In this document: positions 8,430 through 15,849 of the stretch, one piece after another
Layout of the letters: every line of letters begins with the position of its first letter
Numbering within the stretch: position 1 is the stretch's first letter
DNA from: Acaryochloris sp. CCMEE 5410
GTDB taxonomy: Bacteria; Cyanobacteriota; Cyanobacteriia; Thermosynechococcales; Thermosynechococcaceae
Length of the DNA stretch: 64,000 nucleotides
Direction: 5' to 3'
Assembly: GCF_000238775.2 (NCBI RefSeq)
Contig: NZ_AFEJ02000006.1
Location: forward strand, 186,001-250,000
Program-made: the position numbers and the translations under genes
Notes under the pieces: generated by a model
The model's database searches: none
The model's input: only the letters and a program-made list of their open reading frames with translations
Told to the model about the DNA's origin: nothing

Positions 8430-8615
8430 GTGGGGTTTGTAGCAGGGATTATCTTAGCCTTGTTAAGGAACAGGATCGCAATCCAATCTGAGATCGCAGA
8501 TGAGATCAATGACAACACCATCGAGAACATACTAGGTAAAAGCGATATAGAGTTGGCCCTTGATGTACTGATGGGCAACTTGCAATGCCAGACTAGGACT
8601 GACTCAGGGCGATGA
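8430..8615 (+). pseudogene. C-terminal remnant of the 50612-51040 gene family
   Basis: The last 32 residues (I-A-D-E-I-N-D-N-T-I-E-N-I-L-G-K-S-D) match the end of the 142-residue product at 50612-51040 (I-A-D-Y-I-K-D-E-T-I-E-S-I-L-G-K-S-D, then M-G-N-L). The upstream two thirds are missing, and the frame begins at a GTG directly after the previous gene. Its stop overlaps the next ATG as ATGA. It is best read as a 5'-deleted copy, possibly still translated. Confidence 0.55.
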
Positions 8616-8854
8616 CCAGCAAAAGTGAACAAATCAAAGGCACCCCTCTCAAAGACAAGCCAGCGAAAATCGCTCGCTGTGGGATGTCCCATACCAAATT
8701 TGCCCAGCATCGAAGTTCGAAGCAGTGGTTTAAGCTTTCTATTCAGGGAAAAAATCCAGGTCCATCTGTTGAATTTGATTTTTATCGTCAAGATAACCCT
8801 AACGGTGCAAATAGACGCACCAGGACTGAAACTAGACAATTAACAAAGGTTTAG
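8612..8854 (+). CDS. Hypothetical protein with a broken paralogue at 53828
   Basis: An 80-residue basic protein with C-G-M-S-x-x-x-F-A-Q-H-R-[ST]-S-K-[QR]-W, then E-F-D-F-Y-R and a T-E-T-R-Q-L tail. Translation of 53774-54001 in one frame gives the same blocks, so the sequence has been under protein-level constraint. The ATG overlaps the previous stop by four bases. The next gene is a cyAbrB regulator, as also holds in the second copy of this block. No known family. Confidence 0.6.
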   Translation: MTSKSEQIKGTPLKDKPAKIARCGMSHTKFAQHRSSKQWFKLSIQGKNPGPSVEFDFYRQDNPNGANRRTRTETRQLTKV

Positions 8855-9027
8855 AAATTATTTGTTAATAGTCAATATTTCTTGATTTAAGTCTTAGATT
8901 CTTAGATAAAACTCCAGTATCCACCTAAATATTTGTCATATCTCTGTTTTTACTATTAGCATCAAGTAATAGTAATATGCCAGTATTTATATATTCAGGT
9001 GATATTTTACGAGGAATTTATTGACTT

Positions 9028-9405
9028 ATGGCTAGGAATAAAAAACAGCCTAAACCGATAACAGGTAATGATTTGATTGAAAAAGTAAAACAACTGAGTG
9101 ATTTAACTCGCGAAGAAAAAGCAAGGGCCTGTGGTTATGTTGCTATTGAGAAGGATGGCTCAGAACGGATTAAGCTCATGGCGTTTCTAAATGCGCTTTT
9201 GGATGCAGAGGGCATTAACTTAGACAATCATCCCTCTAATGGCAGTGGCCAAGGAGGACGCAAAGCTAGCTATCGGATCAGTGTTCAATCCAATGGCAAC
9301 CTACTGGTGGGGAGGGCCTATACCCAAGAACTGGGTGTCGAGCCTGGGGATGAATTCGAAATCTCTCTGGGCCGGAAGCACATTCATTTGAACAAAGTTG
9401 CCTAA
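9028..9405 (+). CDS. cyAbrB-type AbrB-like transcriptional regulator
   Basis: A 125-residue member of the cyanobacterial AbrB family (Sll0359/Sll0822 type), DNA-binding proteins that influence nitrogen, carbon and hydrogenase gene expression. It shows the N-terminal helical segment D-L-T-R-E-E-K-A-R-A-C-G-Y, M-A-F-L-N-A-L-L-D-A-E-G, a basic G-G-R-K-A-S-Y linker and the C-terminal swapped-hairpin AbrB domain ending G-D-E-F-E-I-S-L-G-R-K-H-I-H-L. A paralogue lies at 54461. It follows the 8612 gene after a 173-base AT-rich gap, so it probably has its own promoter. Confidence 0.85.
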   Translation: MARNKKQPKPITGNDLIEKVKQLSDLTREEKARACGYVAIEKDGSERIKLMAFLNALLDAEGINLDNHPSNGSGQGGRKASYRISVQSNGNLLVGRAYTQELGVEPGDEFEISLGRKHIHLNKVA

Positions 9406-9500
9406 CTTGTTCCACTCCGACTACAACACCTCCTCTGTAAAGTGCATACTAGGGGAGGTGTAACCACTTTCCTTGCACCTAGCCCATAGTTGAGGCAAAT

Positions 9501-9557
9501 ACCCGTAACCTCACGTAGGACAATCTGCTATTTCTCTAGCTAGGTTAAATATGTGGT
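9501..9557 (+). promoter_or_regulatory. Upstream region conserved before two paralogues
   Basis: The 57 bases here align without gaps, at roughly 70 percent by eye, to 45179-45235, and each sits a short distance before a member of the same gene family (9579 and 45254). The most conserved words are GAC-A/G-ATCT, CTATT, CTCTAG-C/T-TAG and TAAAT. A promoter or operator is the simplest reading. No experimental site is claimed. Confidence 0.4.
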
Positions 9558-9578
9558 TCCAGGGGTTATGACTAAACG

Positions 9579-9920
9579 ATGGAAGATGTCACAGGTCTTT
9601 TTTATCAACCGAAACATTCTCAGCCTCAGCAAGGCAATCAAATTCCTCAGTTAGACGATTGGATTGAATTAGAGATGGGCAATCGGATTGTCATCTCTGG
9701 GGTGATTAGTAATCACCCCAGCTATACCGATGGTCAGCGGATTGTGACCTCTTCCATTCAGGGGTATAAAACAAACACAGATGGCAGTGTCTACGCGCTG
9801 ACTAAACGCTCCCGCTATAGTCTGGGGCAACGGTTAAGTCAGTATGACGCGAATAAACTCAAAGCTGCTCGACACGCCTTTGACAAGGTTATAGTACCTG
9901 GTAAAAAGACCATCTGCTGA
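9579..9920 (+). CDS. Conserved hypothetical protein, paralogue of 45254-45595
   Basis: A 113-residue protein nearly collinear with the product at 45254: M-E-D-V-T-G-[LF]-F, L-D-D-W-I-E-L, G-N-R-[IV]-V-I-S-G-V-I, G-Q-R-I-V-T-S-S, Q-G-Y-K-T, T-K-R-S-R-Y, L-G-Q-R-L-S and the end P-G-K-K-T-I-C. The central strands (I-V-I-S-G-V-I) suggest a small barrel. The C-terminal K-K-T-I-C is identical in both and ends on cysteine. Unknown function; strong constraint indicates a real gene. Confidence 0.7.
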   Translation: MEDVTGLFYQPKHSQPQQGNQIPQLDDWIELEMGNRIVISGVISNHPSYTDGQRIVTSSIQGYKTNTDGSVYALTKRSRYSLGQRLSQYDANKLKAARHAFDKVIVPGKKTIC

Positions 9921-9945
9921 GTGTCAGTCTTGGATAGTTTGCAGC

Positions 9946-10539
9946 CTATGCAACAAAGGGTAAGATGTTTGGAACCTTTAGACTGTTGCTATCCTTTGAG
10001 ATTTCCATTGCAATAAACAGGCTTTCGTCCTCATCCTGATAAGCCTCTATGAGTTGCTGCTCGTCTTCGCTTAGGTCAGGATCGCTGTTGAGGGCTATTT
10101 CTTGTAGGGTTTCTTCTACGAGTGCCATCTGCTGTTCGGCCTCTGCTAGAACGGCTTGAGGTTCAGACTGTAGCAGGACTTCGAAATTGGCCAAGGCCTT
10201 GTACTTGGTTTGAAACGCTTCTAGGGTAGCCTGGAGGTTGGTTTTCTCCTCGGTGAGCGTGTTGATGGTTATTGACTGTTCGACTTCCTTTGCTTCTAGG
10301 GTGCGCTGTTCTTCCTTTAGGCGTTGCTGTTGATCTGTGAGGGCCTGAATGGTTTGTTCAAGGTGGGCGTTGTCTTGCTGAAGCTGATGGGTTAAGGATT
10401 GATAGGTTTTGATGGCTTTAATGGCGGGCAGCAGCTTTTGCTTAAGATTCATGTGGGCCACGTCGAGCTGATGAAATTCGTCAGAGAGTTTGATGTAGGC
10501 CCCGGCAAGGCTGTTATAGCGTTCGGCGATAGTTTTCAT
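9946..10539 (-). CDS. Long coiled-coil protein
   Basis: A 197-residue protein that is mostly one helix: residues about 15-150 show heptads rich in L, Q and E (L-K-Q-K-L-L-P-A-I, H-L-E-Q-T-I-Q-A-L, T-E-E-K-T-N-L-Q-A-T-L-E). The last third is acidic (D-P-D-L-S-E-D-E-Q-Q-L, D-E-D-E-S-L). No signal peptide or membrane helix. It is convergent with the 9579 gene. It may scaffold or oligomerise, but no family is recognised. Confidence 0.6.
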   Translation of the reverse strand: MKTIAERYNSLAGAYIKLSDEFHQLDVAHMNLKQKLLPAIKAIKTYQSLTHQLQQDNAHLEQTIQALTDQQQRLKEEQRTLEAKEVEQSITINTLTEEKTNLQATLEAFQTKYKALANFEVLLQSEPQAVLAEAEQQMALVEETLQEIALNSDPDLSEDEQQLIEAYQDEDESLFIAMEISKDSNSLKVPNILPFVA

Positions 10540-10673
10540 GGGAGTTTATTAAGGGGTGATTCATCCCCTCTATTATTGTGATCCCCATTGGATGCTTTTG
10601 TTCTTGGGAATACGTTTGTAAGCAATTAAAACAAAGGAATATCAACGGACAAGCTTATTACCTGGAAAAGCTT

Positions 10674-10803
10674 GGGAGGAGTTGCTAGCAGACCGCAAAG
10701 CCAGGGAAGGCCATAATCCTCATACAGGAGAGAAGCTTCAAATTCCCGCAACCCGAGTTCCAGCCTTTAGACTTCAAGGAGAAGGTCACGGCTTGTCTGG
10801 TTT
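10674..10803 (+). pseudogene. Remnant of an HU-type DNA-binding protein gene
   Basis: Translation gives [20 protein letters not shown], then R-V-P-A-F, the signature C-terminal arm of HU/IHF proteins. The sequence then needs a frame change to continue as D-F-K-E-K-V, the normal HU ending. The N-terminal half is absent and there is no start codon. It is a dead fragment, not a working nucleoid protein gene. The rest of the 10540-10934 gap shows nothing else. Confidence 0.65.
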
Positions 10804-10934
10804 TAGTAGATTGTCTGTCATGGCTTAAGTTTCAGATTCTCGGCAGATTCTGAAATGTGCGGTAATTTTTAGGTGTGAAATCGGTGAGTTAGTATCACTG
10901 GGCAAAAGATTTGCGATCGTAACCCCTACCCACC

Positions 10935-11294
10935 ATGATCACCTTCACCAGGAAGACCGCAGATCATATCCTCAAACTGCACCACCAAGTTTTACGGCCA
11001 GGATTACCCATCGCTGAAGTCATCCTTGCAGAAGACCAGGAACCAAAGACCCGGCATTATGAGGCATGTGACCAGAAGGGAGAAGTGATCTGCTGCGCTC
11101 CTCATTCCCCCGACCTGGCACGGGGAAGTTGCATGGCGACTCAGGGCAATGGCGACAGCTCCAGACTGGAGAAATCAGGGGATTGGATCGGAAATGTTCT
11201 GATATTGGGCAAACTGAGCAGAATGTCAATTTTCCTCACAGGGTCCACATCTTTCTTGGATAGGCTTACTCTAAACGGTGGGGATGGATGCTGA
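10935..11294 (+). CDS. Doubtful hypothetical ORF
   Basis: A 119-codon ATG frame. The first 65 residues (M-I-T-F-T-R-K-T-A-D-H-I-L-K-L-H-H, I-A-E-V-I-L-A-E-D) read like protein. The rest has odd composition and may be out of frame. No Shine-Dalgarno sequence and no family. It is kept only because the first half looks coding and nothing competes on the other strand. Confidence 0.22.
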   Translation: MITFTRKTADHILKLHHQVLRPGLPIAEVILAEDQEPKTRHYEACDQKGEVICCAPHSPDLARGSCMATQGNGDSSRLEKSGDWIGNVLILGKLSRMSIFLTGSTSFLDRLTLNGGDGC

Positions 11295-11336
11295 TGCCAA
11301 AAATAGCAATCACTCACGGGAGAAGGAGAAAGCAGT

Positions 11337-11729
11337 ATGGAGACGCTAATTCGCAGGACGGAGAGACAGCGTAGCGTAGTAGCAGCAAACAACAACGTTT
11401 CCTGCTACTACATTAACAAAACCCAAGCAATGCAGGTTGTAAGGGTTGTCACTCTTCCTCACCAGTTCTTAGAACGTACCCTTTTGCCGAGACAGCAACT
11501 CCGGTTTGAAGCACTACCCCACGCAGAACTAGAGGTTTATACCTACTCGAACGCCACAGCAATACTCAGCGCAAAGATCCTGTGTGCCAGTCTACAAGAA
11601 GACCTCGGCTATAACTGGGTTACCCCCACCTCTAGTCTATGGGTAGAGATAATTTCGTCAGACCTACCAGTAGATAGTATGCAGCGCAACTCGTGTTCTT
11701 CGGCGTTGCTCAATGGCGAGATGAATTAA
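11337..11729 (+). CDS. DUF1830 family protein
   Basis: The core residues, about 23-90, match cyanobacterial DUF1830: C-Y-Y-I-N-K-T-Q-A-M-Q-V-V-R, then F-L-E-R-T-L-L-P-R-Q-Q-L-R-F-E-A-L-P and A-E-L-E-V-Y. The family is short, soluble and restricted to cyanobacteria, with unknown function. The first 20 residues look poorly conserved, so translation may begin later. The last 40 residues overlap a minus-strand frame (11664-11945) and also look unlike the family, so the 3' end may be damaged. Confidence 0.6.
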   Translation: METLIRRTERQRSVVAANNNVSCYYINKTQAMQVVRVVTLPHQFLERTLLPRQQLRFEALPHAELEVYTYSNATAILSAKILCASLQEDLGYNWVTPTSSLWVEIISSDLPVDSMQRNSCSSALLNGEMN

Positions 11730-11945
11730 ATGCAGGCCGATCATGATGTTTGGAACGCTCAGCAGGAAAGTGATCATGCTGAATTGAAGCGGCTTGCGGT
11801 TGAGGTTTAACATACCAGAAACAGGTTTGAAATAAGACCAATCGACTAAACCAAGCCCAACGAGAACGTTACAGGAAAAAGCAAGAAGAAAGTTAGGTAA
11901 TACAGATTCTCAAGGGATTCTGAAAATATTGAGTTGTTTATTTTA
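11664..11945 (-). pseudogene. Possible two-helix membrane protein remnant
   Basis: A minus-strand frame without an ATG at its beginning encodes two plausible membrane helices (Y-L-T-F-F-L-L-F-S-C-N-V-L-V-G-L-G-L, and M-I-T-F-L-L-S-V-P-N-I-M-I-G-L-H-L-I) with a basic end E-Q-R-R-R-T-R. It overlaps the end of the DUF1830 frame. It may be a 5'-truncated gene, or start internally at an ATG near 11809. No family recognised. Confidence 0.28.
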
Positions 11946-12265
11946 TTAGGCTCAATTGCAGGGTTGATACTGTTGGCGAATGTGCGCGGGGGCAATCATA
12001 TCTCTGGCTTAATTCCCCGTTCTGGTCAGCCAGGGTAGCAAATCATGCAGTACTGGCGGTTTGACGGGGAGGTGGAGATTGTTCCTGTGAGTTGATTTGC
12101 CTGTACCAAAGCAATTTGTCTATTCTGTGGATATATACAGAAACATGCGTTCTTCTCCCTCCCCAACCCTGAGTCGGGAGGGATTTCATTGTTTATCGCC
12201 AGTTCTTATCAATTTAGTTTGTATCTGCTTGCTTAATCTCAAGAAGACTCATCAGAGGAACCCTT
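11940..12265. other. Gap with short decayed frames
   Basis: Plus-strand frames encode a short hydrophobic peptide (I-L-L-G-S-I-A-G-L-I-L-L-A-N, stop near 12039) and a short peptide ending G-E-V-E-I-V-P-V-S. The second stretch (12050-12115) resembles DNA after the duplicate gene at 12808-12880, which ends E-V-E-I-V-P-I-R, so it is probably part of the same duplicated and decaying sequence. No gene is supported. Confidence 0.35.
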
Positions 12266-12760
12266 ATGGCTAGAAAATCTAAAGGTTTTGGTGAATTACT
12301 CCATCAAAAACAAGATTTAGAGCAAACAACCGCTCAATCCTTCAAGCGGTTGCATAAAAAGGTTAAGGAAACAACTGGTAAAGACCTTATTAAAGACGTA
12401 GCCATTAATCCGAAGGGCGTTGCCAGAATGTCCGATATTTTAAATGAATTTATTGATCCCTACAAAGGAACAGCTTATGGTTTGGAGGAAGTGGAATGCT
12501 TGTTGAGTCTTGCTGTTGTTGCCTGGAATATCGCTTTATCACCGAAGGAGGACCGCCAAGAAGCAATAGAAAGCATGTTGTCAGCAGTCGCCTCTGGGAT
12601 GGACCGAAAAAGTCGAGCGGATTTGCAAACCTTAATCCATGAGTTGATAGAGCGTAAAGACTGTTATTTTTCAGACTGTCAGCGCTATATTGCTAATTTT
12701 GACTTACAGTCTCAAGGGGATAGCTATTTCCTTTCAGTTGCTTCTTCTCTCGAAAAATAG
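12266..12760 (+). CDS. Hypothetical protein, tandem paralogue of 13100-13594
   Basis: A 164-residue helical, basic protein starting M-A-R-K-S-K-G-F-G-E-L-L-H-Q. It is collinear with the product at 13100: shared N-P-K/Q-G-V-A-[RK]-M-S-[DE]-I-L, V-E-x-L-L-[SG]-L-A-V, W-N-I-A-L, R-Q-E-A-[IM]-[ED]-S-M-L and L-I-x-E-L-I-E-R-K-D. Both end D-S-Y-F-L-S-V-A-S-S-L-E. Predicted cytosolic; function unknown. ATG preceded by AGAGGAACCCTT, similar in both copies. Confidence 0.7.
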   Translation: MARKSKGFGELLHQKQDLEQTTAQSFKRLHKKVKETTGKDLIKDVAINPKGVARMSDILNEFIDPYKGTAYGLEEVECLLSLAVVAWNIALSPKEDRQEAIESMLSAVASGMDRKSRADLQTLIHELIERKDCYFSDCQRYIANFDLQSQGDSYFLSVASSLEK

Positions 12761-13087
12761 ACTTTATATTCTCTTCTCAATCATTGTGAATTGGATGGGT
12801 CTATTACTATGGGTGCTGTGATAAGGAGGTGGAAATCGTACCGATCCGTTGATTTGCATCTCTTTGGCAATCTGCCTATCCTTATGGTGTCTCTATTTTG
12901 AGCTTTTAAGCTTTAACACCCTCTAGCAGTGAGAATAGAGTCAATAGATTCATGCAGAGCATCAGCTATGTGCGGTCATCGTTTTGTGTTGCTACTCCTG
13001 ATAGGTGGCTTCTTCCTGATTGCCAGCCTTCATCTCCGGCGACAGTAATTTTCCAATGCAACTTAATTCCTATCTCATAAACTATTC
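12761..13087 (+). repeat. Duplicated 3' flank of the tandem gene pair
   Basis: The first 90 bases after the 12760 stop resemble those after the 13594 stop (shared words AATAGACTT, then GGG-T/C-GCTGTGATA followed by GGGAGG or AAGGAGG), showing that the duplication unit extended past the gene. The rest holds a 26-codon ATG frame (near 12969-13049) with a hydrophobic run F-V-L-L-L-L-I-G-G-F-F-L-I. Nothing else is supported. Confidence 0.4.
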
Positions 13088-13099
13088 GTGAAAACCCTT

Positions 13100-13594
13100 A
13101 TGGCTAGAAAATCAAAAGGTTTTAGTGAATTAATCCATCAAGAGCAGGATTATGGAAAAGCAGCCGACAAATCCTACAAGCGACTGCGACAAAAGGTCAA
13201 CAAAACAGTTGGCAAAGATTATTCTGAGAACATGGTCATGAACCCGCAGGGCGTTGCCAAAATGTCAGAGATTTTGCAGGCGTTTGTTGAACCCTACAAA
13301 GAAACAGCCCATGATTTCACAGAAGTGGAAGGCTTACTAGGTCTTGCTGTACTAGCTTGGAACATCGCCTTGATACCCAAAAAGAATCGCCAAGAAGCAA
13401 TGGACAGCATGTTACCTCAACTAACCGCTGAAATGGACCAAAACGATAAAGCGGATTTGCAAAGTCTAATTCAAGAGTTAATTGAGAGAAAAGACCGTTA
13501 TTTCTCAGATTGCAAGCGTTTTATTACTAGTTTTGATTTGCAGCCTCAAAAGGATAGCTATTTTCTTTCAGTTGCTTCTTCTCTCGAAGAATAG
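13100..13594 (+). CDS. Hypothetical protein, tandem paralogue of 12266-12760
   Basis: A 164-residue protein from the ATG at 13100. A GTG four codons upstream is in frame, but the paralogue starts exactly at this M-A-R-K-S-K-G-F. The helical make-up and C-terminal F-D-L-Q-P-Q-K-D-S-Y-F match the first copy. The copies have diverged throughout while keeping reading frame and length, so both were probably functional after duplication. Role unknown. Confidence 0.7.
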   Translation: MARKSKGFSELIHQEQDYGKAADKSYKRLRQKVNKTVGKDYSENMVMNPQGVAKMSEILQAFVEPYKETAHDFTEVEGLLGLAVLAWNIALIPKKNRQEAMDSMLPQLTAEMDQNDKADLQSLIQELIERKDRYFSDCKRFITSFDLQPQKDSYFLSVASSLEE

Positions 13595-13678
13595 ACTTCG
13601 AGTGATATTCGCAACCATGACAGAATTCAGGGGGTTATCGCCATGGGCGCTGTGATAGGGAGGTTGAGCTGTTCCCAG

Positions 13679-13822
13679 CTAGAACAAGAGCAAGCTTCTC
13701 TTACCGCAATCACGACAACGGTACGGTCTGATTCTGATAACCAACAGCAGCTTTTCAGCACAGTTTTTATGTCTAGACCGTTTTAGGGCAGTGCTTTTAC
13801 AGTGACTACATCTTTTAGCCAT
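13679..13822 (-). CDS. Small zinc-ribbon protein
   Basis: A 47-residue protein from the ATG at 13822 (the longer frame from 13975 adds unconvincing residues). It has C-S-H-C near the start and C-R-D-C near the end, with basic residues between, one complete four-cysteine zinc ribbon. Very short proteins of this form are common in cyanobacterial genomes and are of unknown function. It is convergent with the 13100 gene. Confidence 0.55.
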   Translation of the reverse strand: MAKRCSHCKSTALKRSRHKNCAEKLLLVIRIRPYRCRDCGKRSLLLF

Positions 13823-14027
13823 AATTTCCCCCAGGCTGGTTATCTCAAGTCTATAGGAAGGGGCCAGATAGAGGCCGTTAAGAGTAATACATAAACCTTT
13901 AAGCTGACTTAGATCTCTAGGGCAATTTGCCCATCTTTCTTCATAGATTATTTGTATCTTTCTGTAAGTGACCATGGTGAGGTGGAATATGATTCCAATC
14001 CGTAAAGCGAATTGATAGGCTAAAAAT

Positions 14028-14273
14028 ATGGAAAAGGAAGCCTATCTGACCCCAAAAGGCATTAGTGATGTAGATTGGGCCAATACACCCGAAAGCGTCA
14101 AACGTTTGCTCGTAGTGCTTTTAGAACGGATAGAGCACCAAGAGAAGCAATTGAAGGCGCAGCAAACTGAGATTGATTGGCTCAAAGAACAATTGCATCG
14201 CAAGAGTTCAATCAAACAAAACCAGTTTGGTCAAACGCTAGGGTCAACTCTGCAAGATTCTACCGTGAGCTAG
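14028..14273 (+). pseudogene. N-terminal fragment resembling an IS66-type transposase
   Basis: The 81-codon frame encodes a leucine-zipper-like helix (E-S-V-K-R-L-L-V-V-L-L-E-R-I, L-K-A-Q-Q-T-E-I-D-W-L-K-E-Q-L) as at the start of IS66 TnpC proteins, which are about 500 residues. The zinc and DDE parts are missing; sequence similarity to a dispersed repeat begins 74 bases downstream. It could be another coiled-coil protein. A truncated transposase is the better guess, with modest confidence. Confidence 0.4.
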
Positions 14274-14346
14274 GCTGGCGGGAAGTCTCCGAACAGTTTA
14301 AGAATGGCAATGCTGGCCTGTCGGTGAAGATGCTCAGAGAAGAAAA

Positions 14347-14531
14347 GACGCTCGCCACTGGGCAGGTTTCGGGGCTGGTGTTGGGTCGATGATGGGCTTG
14401 AGATGATGCGGAAGTAGGCCCCCCGAAACAAGCAAAAGTGTAGCGTACTTTAGATCGGCAATGTCGCCTTCGCAAAACCGGGCTTTTGCTCTGCTCCCTG
14501 CCTTTAACTTAGGGATGTTGCACTATTGGAT
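14347..14531 (-). repeat. Dispersed intergenic repeat, copy R1
   Basis: About 185 bases shared with R2 at 29388-29571 and in part with R3 at 30521-30611. On the minus strand it begins at the stop codon of the 14523-14750 gene. Conserved elements are a hairpin GCAAAA/TTTTGC at 14472-14489 and the words GTTTCGGGG (14365-14373) and CCCCGAAAC (14421-14429), which can pair across 47 bases. Structure conservation suggests an RNA or a small mobile element. Confidence 0.6.
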
Positions 14532-14750
14532 TCTTTTGAGCTTGGTTCGAGTTTTGGGAATGGTATCGGGTTTACTCTTAGCCACTATCTCAGCATCAGG
14601 GAATTTCTGGAGTACTGGCCATCTATGCTCACCCTGGCAAATCCAGCCGAGCAATATATCAGGCTCATAAGATGAGTGACTCATCCCAGGATCCACCATG
14701 ACAGGCATCGGCGGGCAATAATAGCGGATGATGATTTCATCAGATTCCAT
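14523..14750 (-). CDS. Conserved hypothetical protein, paralogue of 7340-7564
   Basis: A 75-residue protein starting M-E-S-D-E-I-I-I-R-Y-Y and sharing P-V-M-V-D-P-G, Y-E-P-D-I-L-L-G-W-I-C-Q-G and P-V-L-Q-K-F with the 7340 product. The stop codon sits inside the R1 repeat, so the repeat may have supplied the last codons. Same unknown function as its paralogue. No partner gene is shared between the two locations. Confidence 0.6.
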   Translation of the reverse strand: MESDEIIIRYYCPPMPVMVDPGMSHSSYEPDILLGWICQGEHRWPVLQKFPDAEIVAKSKPDTIPKTRTKLKRIQ

Positions 14751-14918
14751 TGATCACGGTTGTGGGGTTTTTGGCATGTGCGCCGAGCAAAGCTCTCTTT
14801 GTACAAGATATTCAACTACATTTTTAAGTTCCTGCATACGGGTGTCAGTGGAAAGAGCTACCCATTGCAAAGGATAAATTTGGGCAACCGGAAATTCACC
14901 ACTCCAGTATTTATAGGT

Positions 14919-15563
14919 TTACTCAAAGCTAGGGATATGTTGCTTAGCGTTAACGGGCAGCTTGCGGTAGCACTTGGTACAAGTCACGCCATCGTCCTTA
15001 GTCGGATATTCCCAACCAAAGCTATCTCGCTGGGGTGGCGTTGCACCACACAGCGCAGGAGTGCGCCACTCGCCAATTTTGTCTTTGCCTAAAACCGCAT
15101 GAACGATTGAGCCTTGCTTGGTTTTGACATGGGTGTAGAGCTGTTTATGACCTTTTCCCTTGTTCTTTCGAGCACTTGAAGCTGACTTAGAGTTGGATTT
15201 AGATGCAGGTGCGCTCTCTAGAGTGGTCGATGCAATCGCCTCAGCAGTCAACGCCACCACACCAGCTTCCCTGGCCTCTGGAACCACTACTGGAATCTCA
15301 TCAGCTTGTTTCAGCGATGAGATTGCCTGCATTAGATGGGATATCTTGTCTCGCCGCTGAATCGAGCTGAGGACTTCAAGGTATTTTTCACTGCCGACTC
15401 GACCACAGGCGCTCAGAACACTGCCGTTCCGCAGGCGAGCATACTCATAGCCTGTCTTTGAATGAGTCGAAATATCCAGGTGAGCACCGGGATCAGCAAC
15501 CGGGCCAGAGGCTTTAATCTGGGCCATCAACCCCTCTAGCTGGGCAATGATAGAAGAAAGCAT
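14919..15563 (-). CDS. Hypothetical protein with C-terminal zinc-binding segment
   Basis: A 214-residue protein from the ATG at 15563. A GTG at 15608 in the same frame is possible. The N-terminal 60 residues are helical, followed by Y-E-Y-A-R-L-R-N-G-S and a serine, alanine and lysine-rich linker. The C-terminal part has H-V-K-T-K-Q-G-S-I-V-H-A-V, P-A-L-C-G and V-T-C-T-K-C, resembling short zinc-binding tails of DUF3039-like proteins. Two-domain layout with a flexible linker suggests nucleic-acid or protein binding, unproven. Confidence 0.5.
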   Translation of the reverse strand: MLSSIIAQLEGLMAQIKASGPVADPGAHLDISTHSKTGYEYARLRNGSVLSACGRVGSEKYLEVLSSIQRRDKISHLMQAISSLKQADEIPVVVPEAREAGVVALTAEAIASTTLESAPASKSNSKSASSARKNKGKGHKQLYTHVKTKQGSIVHAVLGKDKIGEWRTPALCGATPPQRDSFGWEYPTKDDGVTCTKCYRKLPVNAKQHIPSFE

Positions 15564-15707
15564 GTTGTATTTTTTGGATTCTTTTACGACAGCTCGATAC
15601 AGAAGCACTCCAAATCACTTCACTTTAGCAATTACGTCGCAATTTTTCTTGTTTTTTTACGACTATATACAGAAGCCAATCAGCTAAAAATGGGTCCTGT
15701 TCAATAT

Positions 15708-15816
15708 CGGTTCAAATGGGGTAACACTTTCACTTTAATACAAAGTTCTGAAAAGCTTAATTAGCAAGTATTCTAAAGATTTTGACCTTGTGAAAAGTGT
15801 TACCCCATTTGAACCG
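15708..15816. repeat. Inverted-repeat element of about 109 bases
   Basis: Left arm 15708-15733 and right arm 15790-15816 are inverted copies, with 23 perfect bases from CGGTTCAAATGGGG inward and then one extra T on the right. The 56-base centre is AT-rich with no frame. A related word, GGGTAACACTTTGAACC, recurs near 16506. The form fits a MITE-like element or a long hairpin. No target duplication is evident. Confidence 0.6.
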
Positions 15817-15849
15817 TACCACCAGGTTGATTACCTCGGCTACTCAACT

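Noticed and set aside
14347-14531. The R1-R3 repeats as integron attC sites following gene cassettes.
   Set aside because: They sit at gene ends like attC sites, but I cannot find the paired R'/R'' core words (GTTRRRY and RYYYAAC) at their borders, and no integron integrase is in the window.
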